From Nitrospirota bacterium (GTDB taxonomy: Bacteria; Nitrospirota; Thermodesulfovibrionia; Thermodesulfovibrionales; UBA6898), in contig JACRHC010000125.1 in the NCBI GenBank assembly GCA_016217675.1, positions 1 through 58,552 of the forward strand: a DNA stretch of 58,552 nt, written 5' to 3'. The notes under the pieces were generated by a model. It was not told where the DNA came from. It was given only the letters and a program-made list of their open reading frames with translations, and ran no database searches. Positions 34,861 through 44,098 of the stretch are shown here, one piece after another (the stretch's first letter is position 1; every line of letters begins with the position of its first letter). The position numbers and the translations under genes are program-made.

Positions 34861-36735
34861 TCAGTTTTTAAGTTTCTGCATAAGGTGCTGCGCGGCTCCG
34901 TCAAAGGGATCGATGTCAAGTGCCTTTCTGATTTCAGCTCTTGCCTGGTCAGTTAAACCTCTCTCAAGAAGAAGGGTCGCCATGGCAGAATGTTCCATCG
35001 AAAGGTCAGGCTTCAGCGCCAATGCCCGGGTCAGTTCATCGTGCGCCTCATTATGGAAGGCCGGTCCCATATTAAAGAGAAGAAAGGCCCTCGCGAGAAT
35101 AGGCTCCTGATTTTTCGGATTAAGAGAGATTTCCCTCTTTAAAGCCTCGACAGCCTCAGGAGCACTCTTTGCGTGCAGGTAAGCCTGGAGATAACCGTAG
35201 TCATAGAAATTCGGCTTCGCAATACGATATGCATATTTGTCTATCACTGCGCGGTTTTGCTCAGTTTGCTTTAAAAGCACAACGGAATGATCATCCCAAT
35301 AGACAAGAGCCCAGTCAGGATTCTCTGAAAGATGCTTCGGATATCTCCTGCTCATCATATCGTATTCAAGAAGAAGATAATCAAAATTCCAGTTCCGATT
35401 CAGCGCCTCCCAGGCCTCGGCATTTTTCAGGGCATCGTGATAAGCGTTATAAAATTCCGGGCTGTACAAATGCCGGTGGCGGCCGTCTATAAATACCTTC
35501 CTCTCCGGTGCAGCCCAAATCAGATATCCGCCAAAGGCATAGCTGTTCATCATCCTGCCTTGAATATTCTCTTTTTCGAGAAATGCCAATGCCTTTTCCG
35601 GAAATATATGATCCTTTATGCCAATGCCGAATGCATATGTTTTGCTGCCGGCTGAAGCGATAATAGCAACAAGTATCAATCCGGCAGCAACGATCTCCGC
35701 TATTCTTTTTTTGAAAACAGTGACCGGTATCATCGTCAGCAGACGAAGCAGTGCCGGGAATGCCAGAACCGCGGCACTGAGAGAGAAAAAATCGATCATC
35801 CTGACCTGCAGGAGAGAGACCGGGAAGAACAGCGCAAAAAGCAGCAGGTGAAAACGATTTTTCCAGCCCCCCCGGAAAATAAGATGGACCAGAGAACAAA
35901 GGACCAGTATCTGATATGCAAAGGTATATCTCAACCCATACCCCCAGAGTATCTGAAGCGATACGGGCTGGTGCTCACCAAGGACTTCCTTATAGGGACT
36001 CGATACCAGCGCAGAAAACGGCAACGTATATATTCTCTGCATCTCGGGATTGAAGAGCGAAGCGATTACCACCAGCAGGAAGATATTGAACAGCCTGCGA
36101 TCAGGCATCCGACTGCTTTGCCATTCTCTGGCAAGAGCAAAGAGAACAAGGGCAGGACCGAATATTGCACCTATGCTGATATTCGACCATAAAATCTGGA
36201 CCAAAGGGAAAATAATATAAGCAACGCCTGTTCTTCGTTGTTGATAATAATGGATAAGGAAAAGGACAAGAGAAAAAAACATAAATGAGAACAGATAAGG
36301 CCTGACAAAGAGGCGGAATCTAAGGGACAAGAGAACAAGGAGCATCGTGATCAATGCAGCATAAAAAGCCGGCTCATCCCTCTCTTCAGTCATGCACCGA
36401 AGCGCCAAGAAAAGAAACCAGAACGTACAAGTCACCAGCAACATCTTCAGGGCAGCAATACCGGCAAATCCCCCCGTCTTATAGGAGAGATAGATCAGAA
36501 AGTTCCCCAGCCACTCTGCCCTGAATTGGGGCATACCGGAAAAAGTATACGAATATGAGTCGACCGCATAGACCGAGCCGGTCTGATAGACTTCTTCTCC
36601 CAGTTTCAGGTGCCACCAGAAATCATAGTCAGAAATTCTGGTGAGTGTTATCGTGAGAAGAAGAATCAGAAAAAAGATGGCTATAGAGATCCGACCTGCA
36701 GAATTCACGGATTTCGCTGCGCTTACTTCCTGCAT
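34861..36735 (-). CDS. Polytopic GT-C-like membrane protein with C-terminal TPR (paralogue 5)
   Basis: The product is 624 aa. First helix, then ISDYDFWWHLKLGEEVY (Asp36, Asp38, His42), YSYTF, EWLGNFLIY, ILWSNIS in place of the WANMH motif, LFNPEM, then FGGYLIW and FIDGRHRH. Two to three C-terminal TPR-like helices follow (FHNEAHDELTRALALKPD and LTDQARAEIRKALDIDPF). It is the most diverged member of the six-copy family but keeps the acidic loop. No ribosome site is seen before the ATG. It is followed after about 120 bases by the NHL lipoprotein gene on the same strand. GT-C-like role inferred. Confidence 0.85.
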   Translation of the reverse strand: MQEVSAAKSVNSAGRISIAIFFLILLLTITLTRISDYDFWWHLKLGEEVYQTGSVYAVDSYSYTFSGMPQFRAEWLGNFLIYLSYKTGGFAGIAALKMLLVTCTFWFLFLALRCMTEERDEPAFYAALITMLLVLLSLRFRLFVRPYLFSFMFFSLVLFLIHYYQQRRTGVAYIIFPLVQILWSNISIGAIFGPALVLFALAREWQSSRMPDRRLFNIFLLVVIASLFNPEMQRIYTLPFSALVSSPYKEVLGEHQPVSLQILWGYGLRYTFAYQILVLCSLVHLIFRGGWKNRFHLLLFALFFPVSLLQVRMIDFFSLSAAVLAFPALLRLLTMIPVTVFKKRIAEIVAAGLILVAIIASAGSKTYAFGIGIKDHIFPEKALAFLEKENIQGRMMNSYAFGGYLIWAAPERKVFIDGRHRHLYSPEFYNAYHDALKNAEAWEALNRNWNFDYLLLEYDMMSRRYPKHLSENPDWALVYWDDHSVVLLKQTEQNRAVIDKYAYRIAKPNFYDYGYLQAYLHAKSAPEAVEALKREISLNPKNQEPILARAFLLFNMGPAFHNEAHDELTRALALKPDLSMEHSAMATLLLERGLTDQARAEIRKALDIDPFDGAAQHLMQKLKN

Positions 36736-37032
36736 TGTGATAAAAATTACCTCGCACTCAGGGATTTAGTCCAGATTCATTCTATACGGATTGTCTCGAA
36801 TATTGCTACCTTCGTTCTGCATATTTCCAGCAACGTTACAGGAGAAAAACGCTGAAGATTATTACAACGGGCTCTTCGGATCAGGCGAAGCATTTCAGGC
36901 ATGGGCATTACCAAATCACGCCATTTCACGGTTAAAGACCTAACCTTACGTTGTTGTAGTTCTCTTTGTTAATGTGATAGAGTAACTCCGCCGGCAGAGG
37001 CTGTACAATACTATGAAACAGAAATCCTCCCC
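36736..37032. other. Divergent intergenic gap, nothing recognised
   Basis: The 297 bases between divergent GT-C-type genes contain no credible gene. A TACAAT at 37004-37009 could be a -10 box for the plus-strand gene but has no matching -35. Confidence 0.4.
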
Positions 37033-38595
37033 ATGAGTGAACAGACAGGATACAAGGAGCAGCTTCAGGGCAGCGAAACGGCCCCGCGGAGAGCCGTTGC
37101 AGCATGCATACTGCTGCTCATCGTCATTTCAGGGTGCATTTCCTGGGCAAACTATAGCTGGCATTTTGACGGCTTCATTCTAAACGATTACCATGAATAC
37201 TGCCAGATTGCCCGCAATTTTGCAGAGGGCAGGGGATACTCAACCTCTGTTCTGAGGCCGATCGCCTATCAATTCTTCCAGACCCTGCCTCAGCCGGAAG
37301 TGACGCGCATGCCGCTCTATCCGTTTTTCCTATCGCTTTTTTTTCGTGCTTTTGGCGCTTCAGACAGCATTGTCGTGCTCTTCAACAGCATCTCCTACAC
37401 ATTATTAATCGTCGTTATCTTCCTCCTCGCCCTTGAACTGTCCCGTTCCCTGCTGCTGAGCCTATCGGCCGCAATAATGACCGCCTTTCTGGAGGCAAAC
37501 ATCAGGTTCACCGTGACTGCAGAGCCGAACATCTTCTATGCAGCGGCCCTTGCCGGCTTTTTTTACTACTACCTTCTGAAGCCTGACAGAACCTTCATCC
37601 ACGGCCTGCTGCTCGGCCTGCTCCAGCTGATCCGTGCAAATACCATGTTTGTGATGGCCGGTTTTTTTGTTCTTCTTTTTTTTCAACGGGGTTCTTACAG
37701 ACAACGTTTCACCAATATGGGTATACTTGTTGCCGGTATTTTCGTCGCCCTCTCGCCCTACTGGCTTCGGAATTACCTCGTTATCGGAAAGCCCTTCTTT
37801 TCACTCTATACATACAGCCTTCTTCTTTTCACCAATGATTATCCCCTTTATACCATCTGGACACAGGTTACAAACGTTGATCCTGCGGCTTACGCCCTTT
37901 CCCATCCTGCTGAACTGCTGCAGAAATCTTATGGTTTTCTTCTTTTTCTTCTTTCCGGTTCAGTTGACTTTTACAAACCGCTGGTTCTTATCATAGTCGC
38001 CGCTGGTACCGTTATACGATTCAGAGACAGCAGGCTCCGGTTTATCAAATGGACATGCATGGTCAGTATCATTATTCAGACGATTCTCCTTCTGCCTGTC
38101 GGACCGGTGCCTTACTACTACATGTTCTTCTTTCCGCTTTTGATAACGGTTGCCCTCATCAATGCACAGCCTTTGCTAAAGCGCACGATGCCGGCAGCAC
38201 TCGTTCTCTTTACCATGATATTCATTTATACAACGGTCCCCTACTGGAAATCTGCTCCCCAGCCCAACCGTTTCCGTGAGATCGGCGAGCAGGTGGCGTC
38301 CATGACCGGCAAAAACGCAATCATCCTTACCGATATACCGTGGGAGATTGCCTGGTATGCTGACAGAAGGGCGGTCTGGCTGCCCTATGACCGTGCAACA
38401 CTCAGCCTGATCAGCGGGACGCTGAAGCCGGACTTCATATTGTTGACCGGGGCATCCTATGCCACGTACGGCGGCGACATATGGAAGCGCATGCTGCAGG
38501 ATCCGATGACAGCACGCTCACTCGGGTATGAACCGCTAACAACCGTGCAATTTCAGGGCAGAGCAATGGGGCTGGTCTTCAAATCGCTGCAGTAA
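37033..38595 (+). CDS. PMT/ArnT-like GT-C glycosyltransferase
   Basis: The product is 520 aa. An N-terminal helix is followed by FILNDYHEYCQIARNFAEG (Asp52, His54) and MPLYPFFLSLFFRAFG, as in the RgtA/ArnT-like PMT_2 family. About ten further helices follow, then a C-terminal periplasmic domain (IILTDIPWEIAWYADRRAVWLPYD). It should transfer a sugar from polyprenyl phosphate to an extracytoplasmic acceptor. It is the only plus-strand gene in a long minus-strand run and converges on the radical SAM gene with an 11-base gap. It is not part of the six-copy TPR family: the FWWH loop and the TPR tail are absent. Confidence 0.87.
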   Translation: MSEQTGYKEQLQGSETAPRRAVAACILLLIVISGCISWANYSWHFDGFILNDYHEYCQIARNFAEGRGYSTSVLRPIAYQFFQTLPQPEVTRMPLYPFFLSLFFRAFGASDSIVVLFNSISYTLLIVVIFLLALELSRSLLLSLSAAIMTAFLEANIRFTVTAEPNIFYAAALAGFFYYYLLKPDRTFIHGLLLGLLQLIRANTMFVMAGFFVLLFFQRGSYRQRFTNMGILVAGIFVALSPYWLRNYLVIGKPFFSLYTYSLLLFTNDYPLYTIWTQVTNVDPAAYALSHPAELLQKSYGFLLFLLSGSVDFYKPLVLIIVAAGTVIRFRDSRLRFIKWTCMVSIIIQTILLLPVGPVPYYYMFFFPLLITVALINAQPLLKRTMPAALVLFTMIFIYTTVPYWKSAPQPNRFREIGEQVASMTGKNAIILTDIPWEIAWYADRRAVWLPYDRATLSLISGTLKPDFILLTGASYATYGGDIWKRMLQDPMTARSLGYEPLTTVQFQGRAMGLVFKSLQ

Positions 38596-38606
38596 GACAT
38601 CACGCT

Positions 38607-40133
38607 TCAAACAGTCCTGTTGACTGAGAACATCTTTTTCAGCATACCCCAAAACATCCTTATAGATACACTCATAAAGCGCGAAAACAGATAGAAAAAA
38701 AGATCAGCCATCTTCCTGATCTCCTGAAATGACAGATACCATCTGCTCTGCAGTTTCACTACATTACCGGCAGCGTACTTTGCCGTGAGCAGGTTCTTGA
38801 TGCCCCTGAACCCGAGATAGTAGGAAAGGTTGGCCCACATGGTATCAAAAATAAGCTCGATGCGCTCGTTGCCTTCAGGGACGTACGGGATATCATCGCT
38901 CTCCCACATGTACTGAACGCCAAAATTTTCCCAGTTCTTTTTGATCAGGACATGTCCCTTCGGAAATTCCTGCAAAAAGACCGGCGTGCCCGGATAGGGA
39001 GTAAGCGTATTAAAACGGACTGAAGAAAGGGGCAGAGACTTGACAAAGCGCATTGTTTCGTAGCGGTCCTTCCTCGTCTCTGTAGGCAGGCCGAAGATAA
39101 TGGTCGTGCCGACGGAAAAACCCCGGGCAGCAGCCCTCTTGATCGCATCTGCAACTTCAGCAACGGTTTCTCCCTTGTCGATGATCTTCATGAGTGCTTC
39201 ACTGCCGGTCTCAAGACCATAATAGAGGATCCTGAAATTCGCCGCCCAGGCCATCTCGAGCACTTCTTCGCTTGCATTATCACCGCGCAGGGACCCATGG
39301 AAAAATGCCTCCTTGTGGAGCCCTTCCCTGATAATCGAATCACACAACTCCTTGAAATGCTTCTTATTGACTGCAATATTATCGTCCATCAGGAATATAG
39401 ATGTCTGTCCGTAGGTCCTCACCAGCGTCTTCATCTCTTCAATGACCCGACCAACAGAGTGGTGGCGGTATTTTCTGCCCGATATGCTGCGGGAAGAGCA
39501 AAAGGTGCATTTATAAGGGCAGCCGCGAGACCCGAATATGCCGGAGAAATTCGGATAGTTAGCGAGATCTTCCTTGAAAAGGTGATAGGGGAATGGAGGA
39601 ATGGTATCAAGGTCCTGGATCATGGGACGGTCAGGGTTATGCACGCAAGCATTATCCCGCACAAACGAGATGCCTGCAAGGTCATGATATGCGTTCCCCT
39701 GGAGAATCCTGGCAACAAGTTCCCTGAAGGTCTCTTCGCCTTCACCCCTTACTGCAACGTCAACCACGCCGGTGCCAAGCACTTCCTCTGTGGCCACCGT
39801 AGGGTGAATACCACCAAAAACGATCACCGCACCGGGGTCGGCCTCCTTGAACCTGGCAGCCAGGTCATAAGCACGGCCGCAATTAAGGGTCAGGACGCTG
39901 AAACCGATAATCTTCGGCGCTGTCATACTGCCAACGATTCGTGCAATATCATTGTCGGCTATGGGATGGACCTGTTCATCAACAATCCTGACAGCATCAA
40001 CATCATGAGCATTAAGATATCCTGCAAGCACGCCTATGCTTGTAGGGAACGTAATATTGATCATGGCATTGATCTTTTTATTTTGAGATGCTTCGCCAAT
40101 CCTCGGATTAATCAATAGAATTTGTGCAGCCAT
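38607..40133 (-). CDS. B12-binding-domain radical SAM protein
   Basis: The product is 508 aa from the ATG at 40133, which overlaps the stop of the GT2 gene by one base (TGATG) and has GGAG upstream. The N-terminal B12-binding-like Rossmann domain (about residues 1-140: ILLINPR, GVLAGYLN, IIGFSVLT, VIVFGGIHPT) precedes a radical SAM core with CPYKCTFC (Cys205, Cys209, Cys212), FLMDDNIAV, YYGLETGSE, FGLPTE and TPYPGTP. The C-terminus has a hydrophobic, basic stretch that may bind membrane. This is the BchE/HpnJ-like class, which performs methylations and other radical chemistry. As last gene of the sugar operon it might modify a lipid or sugar; the substrate is unknown. Confidence 0.88.
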   Translation of the reverse strand: MAAQILLINPRIGEASQNKKINAMINITFPTSIGVLAGYLNAHDVDAVRIVDEQVHPIADNDIARIVGSMTAPKIIGFSVLTLNCGRAYDLAARFKEADPGAVIVFGGIHPTVATEEVLGTGVVDVAVRGEGEETFRELVARILQGNAYHDLAGISFVRDNACVHNPDRPMIQDLDTIPPFPYHLFKEDLANYPNFSGIFGSRGCPYKCTFCSSRSISGRKYRHHSVGRVIEEMKTLVRTYGQTSIFLMDDNIAVNKKHFKELCDSIIREGLHKEAFFHGSLRGDNASEEVLEMAWAANFRILYYGLETGSEALMKIIDKGETVAEVADAIKRAAARGFSVGTTIIFGLPTETRKDRYETMRFVKSLPLSSVRFNTLTPYPGTPVFLQEFPKGHVLIKKNWENFGVQYMWESDDIPYVPEGNERIELIFDTMWANLSYYLGFRGIKNLLTAKYAAGNVVKLQSRWYLSFQEIRKMADLFFYLFSRFMSVSIRMFWGMLKKMFSVNRTV

Positions 40134-41098
40134 CAGAAGCAATCTCCTTTATTTGTACCGTCGTCCTTCGTATCTTTGTCCCGGCTGATAACATCCCTTA
40201 CAATAAACGGCGGCCTCCGGCGGGACTCATCGAAATTGCGCCACAGATATTCTCCAAGCACGCCAAGCATGATCATCTGAATACCTGAGACGATCAGCAA
40301 AACCACCATGAGTGAGGCCCATCCCTCAATGGCAGTCGCAAAAAAGAGCCTCGCCATAATGATCACCAGGGAGTAAAGAAAACCTGCAAGGGCAAAGAGC
40401 ATCCCAACTACGGACATCATGCGAAGAGGAAAATAAGAGAACGAAACAAAGGTGTCAACAAACAGTTTGATCTTTTTAGACAGGCTCCATTTCGACACCC
40501 CGCGTGTTCTTGCCGCCTTGCGATAGTTCACCACAGACTGTCTGAACCCGCTCCATAGGATCAGGCCAAAGATCGACGTATTTTTTTCGCCCATGCCCAC
40601 AACGGCGTTGACAACCTTGCGGTCTATCAGAAAAACGTCGAATCCGGACTCGGGTGTATTTTTTAAAGCAAATCTCCTCACCAGGCTCCAGTAGATCTTT
40701 GGGAAAAGCCTGAGCGCCTTACCATCCCATTCGCGCACACCAAAGACCACATCAAAACCCTTTTCCCAGTCCCCGGCAAGAAGCTGCACCAGCTCCGGAG
40801 GATCCTGAAGGTCTGCAGAAATAAAAGCTACGGCGTCACCCTTTGCGTATGTGAGGCCGGCGAGACATGCGGCATGGCTGCCGAAGTTGCGGGAAAAACT
40901 GACCCCCCTGACACGGGAGTCCTTTGCAGACAGTTCCTGCACAAGGGCATAGGATCGGTCGGTTGAACCGTCGTCCACAAACAAAAACTCAAAATCATGA
41001 GGAGAACCAACCGCAACGGCGCACAGCCTCTCGTACAGAAGCGGGATATTGTCTTCCTCATTAAGGGTCGGAATTATAATTGAAAGCATCCTCTGCAT
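40133..41098 (-). CDS. GtrB/ArnC-like GT2 polyprenyl-phosphate glycosyltransferase
   Basis: The product is 321 aa. The GT-A catalytic domain has SIIIPTLNEEDN, FLFVDDGSTDRS, FSRNFGSHAA and ISADLQDPPE (DxD equivalent). Two C-terminal helices follow (about residues 230-290). It ends with EYLWRNFDESRRRPPFIVRD, the tail typical of GtrB-type enzymes. It makes polyprenyl-phosphate-linked sugar on the cytoplasmic face of the inner membrane, a donor for GT-C transferases. A second GtrB-like enzyme lies at 47575 in the same operon, so two different lipid-linked sugars may be made. Confidence 0.92.
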   Translation of the reverse strand: MQRMLSIIIPTLNEEDNIPLLYERLCAVAVGSPHDFEFLFVDDGSTDRSYALVQELSAKDSRVRGVSFSRNFGSHAACLAGLTYAKGDAVAFISADLQDPPELVQLLAGDWEKGFDVVFGVREWDGKALRLFPKIYWSLVRRFALKNTPESGFDVFLIDRKVVNAVVGMGEKNTSIFGLILWSGFRQSVVNYRKAARTRGVSKWSLSKKIKLFVDTFVSFSYFPLRMMSVVGMLFALAGFLYSLVIIMARLFFATAIEGWASLMVVLLIVSGIQMIMLGVLGEYLWRNFDESRRRPPFIVRDVISRDKDTKDDGTNKGDCF

Positions 41099-41109
41099 TA
41101 TCGTTCCAG

Positions 41110-41901
41110 CTATTTCTTCTTCAGCACAAGAAAGAGAACCCTGCTCAAATCCCCGAACTCCTGCCTGTCGAGTGCAAGTTTTGCTGCAACTTCATTGATG
41201 CGCGCATCATAGCGCGGCTCATCAGGCATGACCACGAGAGGATGCACGACACGCGACAGGAAATCATACATCCCGAAATGCAGTCGCTCCTCAACAATAA
41301 AGAAACGCTTCAGGAACCTGAGCGTTTCTGCCTCTTTAAAATCAATATTGTACCAGACCTTCGGCATAGCGGGCAGACCGACCGAGCGGCGATATTTGTT
41401 GAGGCGCTCCCGTCCGTCTGCAGTCCCCTCGACAAAGATATAGCGTCCTCCCCGTCTGAGCATGGAGGCAATATTGGCAAGCGCCGTTTTCTGCTTCTCG
41501 AAGGTTTCAAGATTGATCAGGCACCGCTCAGACACAGCAAGGTCAAACAGTCCGAAGCGCGCAGGGTGCAAATCCAGCACATCACACTGTTCGAACTTCG
41601 GGACAGGCCTCGACCGCTGCTTTCTGCTTTCCTGAGCAGCCCTCCTTATCATGTCTTCGCTGTAATCAATGCCGACTATTTCTCTGCACATCTTCGCAAA
41701 TATGCGAGTGGAATAGCCGTTACCGCAACCCACATCGAGGACACGGTCGGTCTTGCGTATATGGCCGCTGATCATAGCAATCTCAAGCCACCGCTGCCAG
41801 ATATCTTTATGCGTCACCTGATCAGCAGATATCTGAGCCTGCCCTGCCCTGTCATTCCAGAATTGCTTTACTTTGGCGCTCACTTTTTTTTCTCTTGCCA
41901 T
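41110..41901 (-). CDS. SAM-dependent methyltransferase
   Basis: The product is 263 aa with a class I methyltransferase core: VLDVGCGNGYSTRIF (motif I), IVGIDYSEDMI, CDVLDLHP and LINLETFEKQKTALANIASMLRRGG. A GGGAGG ribosome site lies six bases before the ATG. The substrate is not evident; its position between a DegT aminotransferase and a GtrB-like transferase suggests sugar or glycan methylation. C-terminal RVVHPLVVMPDEPRYD is unassigned. Confidence 0.88.
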   Translation of the reverse strand: MAREKKVSAKVKQFWNDRAGQAQISADQVTHKDIWQRWLEIAMISGHIRKTDRVLDVGCGNGYSTRIFAKMCREIVGIDYSEDMIRRAAQESRKQRSRPVPKFEQCDVLDLHPARFGLFDLAVSERCLINLETFEKQKTALANIASMLRRGGRYIFVEGTADGRERLNKYRRSVGLPAMPKVWYNIDFKEAETLRFLKRFFIVEERLHFGMYDFLSRVVHPLVVMPDEPRYDARINEVAAKLALDRQEFGDLSRVLFLVLKKK

Positions 41902-41912
41902 AACAACCTCCC

Positions 41913-43061
41913 TCAGGCAGATGCCCCCTCCTGATCAGGGGCAAGCAGTTCCCTCATGCATCGGGTAACATATTCAAGTTCTTCTTGACTCAGCGACGGA
42001 TACAGTGCCAGAAGCATTGTATGTTTCGTTATCCGCTCAGTGACCGGCAAAGAGAATGCATATGCTGAGTAGCACTGCTCGCGGTGAATCGCCATGATGC
42101 CCCTCCGGGCCGAAATACCTTTTTCAAGAAACCTCGCCATCAGCTGATCCCGGGAAACAGGAGAAGACTCCAGCACCTCGATCCAATATGACTGATAATT
42201 GTGATAGATATGGTCAGGGACACGGAGAAGCCTGATGCCGGGGATTGTGGACAACTGTTTGTCATAATAGGCGGCAATGGATCTTCTTTTTTCAACGATG
42301 ACATCAAGTTTTTTCATCTGCTCAATGCCGATCGCAGCCTGTATATCGGTCATGCGGTAGTTGTAGCCTATCTCGGGGTACTGTTCGATGATCACTTTAT
42401 TTGCCTTATGGCGCTCCATATCAGACACAGACATGCCGTGATGACGGAACCGTCTGAGTCTCGCTGCGAGATCTGCATCATCAGTCGTGATCATGCCACC
42501 TTCACCGGTTGTGATGATCTTCCGGGGGTGAAAGCTGAAGCAGGCAGTGTTGCCGTGCCCTCCTATCCTTATTCCCTTATAGGCAGAGCCAATGGCGCAT
42601 GCTGCGTCCTCGATCAGAAGAAGTCCGTGTTTGTCAGTGATCGCCTTGATCGCATCCAGCTCAGCAGGCAGGCCCATCTGGTGCACCGGCATGATGGCCT
42701 TTGTTTTCTTCGAGATAACACCCTCTAATTGGCGGGGATCCATATTGCACGTTTCTGCATCGATATCAACAAAGACCGGTTTTGCTCCGCAATGCACAAC
42801 CGCGTTGGCCGTAGCAATAAAAGAGAGGGAAGGCACGATCACCTCGTCACCGGGTCCGATACCTGATACCGCAAGTGCCGCATGAAGCGCTGTTGTGCAC
42901 GATGTCGTTGCAACAGCATATTTTGCGCCGACGTATTCGGCAAAGCGATCTTCAAACTCCTTTACCAGCGGGCCCTGGGTCACCCAGCCTGAGCGGATCG
43001 CCCTGACTGCAGCCTCTTCCTCTTCCCTGCCGAGAAACGGTATCGCAACAGGGATGTTCAT
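41913..43061 (-). CDS. DegT/DnrJ/EryC1-family PLP aminotransferase
   Basis: The product is 382 aa with DegT-family motifs: AIRSGWVTQGP, TTSCTTALHAAL, DEVIVPSLSFIATANAV, PVHQMGLP, LIEDAACAIGS and FSFHPRKIITTGEGG, where the Lys of HPRK is the PLP-binding residue. It aminates a nucleotide-linked 3- or 4-keto sugar. It overlaps the epimerase/dehydratase gene upstream by ATGA, which probably provides or processes its substrate. It is distinct from the second DegT enzyme at 44099. Confidence 0.92.
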   Translation of the reverse strand: MNIPVAIPFLGREEEEAAVRAIRSGWVTQGPLVKEFEDRFAEYVGAKYAVATTSCTTALHAALAVSGIGPGDEVIVPSLSFIATANAVVHCGAKPVFVDIDAETCNMDPRQLEGVISKKTKAIMPVHQMGLPAELDAIKAITDKHGLLLIEDAACAIGSAYKGIRIGGHGNTACFSFHPRKIITTGEGGMITTDDADLAARLRRFRHHGMSVSDMERHKANKVIIEQYPEIGYNYRMTDIQAAIGIEQMKKLDVIVEKRRSIAAYYDKQLSTIPGIRLLRVPDHIYHNYQSYWIEVLESSPVSRDQLMARFLEKGISARRGIMAIHREQCYSAYAFSLPVTERITKHTMLLALYPSLSQEELEYVTRCMRELLAPDQEGASA

Positions 43062-44065
43062 TTCTTTGTCTCCCAGTTAAAGACTACGTCCTCTTTCATC
43101 AGTCTGTTGAGGTCATATCCCTGGGAAGTAAACCATTGCATGAACCTGCCAAGACCTTCGTCTATGCCAATGCCCGCGGTAAACCCAAAGAGTCTCTTCG
43201 CCTTTTCGACGCCTGCAAAATGCCGTCTTACATCACCGGGCCGGTCCTTTTCGATGATCGGCTGAAGGTGAGCTTTACTGAGCATCTGATAGATCTTTTC
43301 TGCAATAGCTCTTATGGTCACCTCCTCGCCGCGGGCAATGTTAACAGTCTGTCCGATCATTGCATCGCACGCTGAGGCCAGCATTATTCCCCTGACCGTA
43401 TCCATAACATAGGTAAAATCCCTTGTCTGAGCGCCATCGCCAAAGATGACTGGCGGCTCATCATTGAGCGCCCGAAGCACAAACTTGGGAATCACCTCGC
43501 CCTGGGCGCCTTCATAATGCTCGCGCGGACCATAGGTATTAAAAGGTATCACAACCATGCTCTGCATGCCATACGTACGGTGGTACGCAAGCGCGTATTG
43601 CTGCCCCGCAAGCTTGCTCGCTCCATACACCGTGGTAGGTTCTGTCGGATGGTTCTCATCCATCGGCGCCCGGAGCGCCGTGCCATAAACCTCAGAAGAA
43701 GACACATACACGAATCTTTGCACTTTGTTCTCATGAGCTGCCATGCAGAGGTTAAGCGTTCCTGTGGCGTTGACCTCGTGATTGATCTCAGGATCGTGGA
43801 TGGAAACGCGGAGACACTGGACAGCAAGATGATAAATCATGTCAATGCCTTTCGTGACACTTCGCACCAGTTCCTTATCCCTGATGTCCCCGTTTATGAT
43901 CTCGACAGAGGAATTCCCCAGATGGTGCGCCACGTTCTCTTTTTTCCCAGATGAGAAGTTGTCGAGCACAACCACGCAGTTGGCCTTTGCAAGCTCATCT
44001 ACAAGGTTGCTGCCGATAAATCCGGCACCCCCGGTAACAAGCACCCTCTTATTCTCTATCATCAT
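43058..44065 (-). CDS. NAD-dependent sugar epimerase/dehydratase (extended SDR)
   Basis: The product is 335 aa from one of two adjacent ATGs (44065/44062), which remove an unlikely 8-residue extension. It has the NAD site VTGGAGFIGSNLVDEL, then VVLDNFSSGKKENV, the SSSEVYG serine motif and catalytic YGASK. NTYGPREHYEG and DFTYVMDTVRG are typical of GalE/WbpP/UXS/RmlB-like enzymes. The exact reaction (4-epimerase, 4,6-dehydratase or decarboxylase) cannot be fixed from these motifs. It is coupled to the DegT gene at 41913. Confidence 0.9.
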   Translation of the reverse strand: MMIENKRVLVTGGAGFIGSNLVDELAKANCVVVLDNFSSGKKENVAHHLGNSSVEIINGDIRDKELVRSVTKGIDMIYHLAVQCLRVSIHDPEINHEVNATGTLNLCMAAHENKVQRFVYVSSSEVYGTALRAPMDENHPTEPTTVYGASKLAGQQYALAYHRTYGMQSMVVIPFNTYGPREHYEGAQGEVIPKFVLRALNDEPPVIFGDGAQTRDFTYVMDTVRGIMLASACDAMIGQTVNIARGEEVTIRAIAEKIYQMLSKAHLQPIIEKDRPGDVRRHFAGVEKAKRLFGFTAGIGIDEGLGRFMQWFTSQGYDLNRLMKEDVVFNWETKK

Positions 44066-44098
44066 ATCCTGACCTTCCTGCTCGAACAATAATTCATC

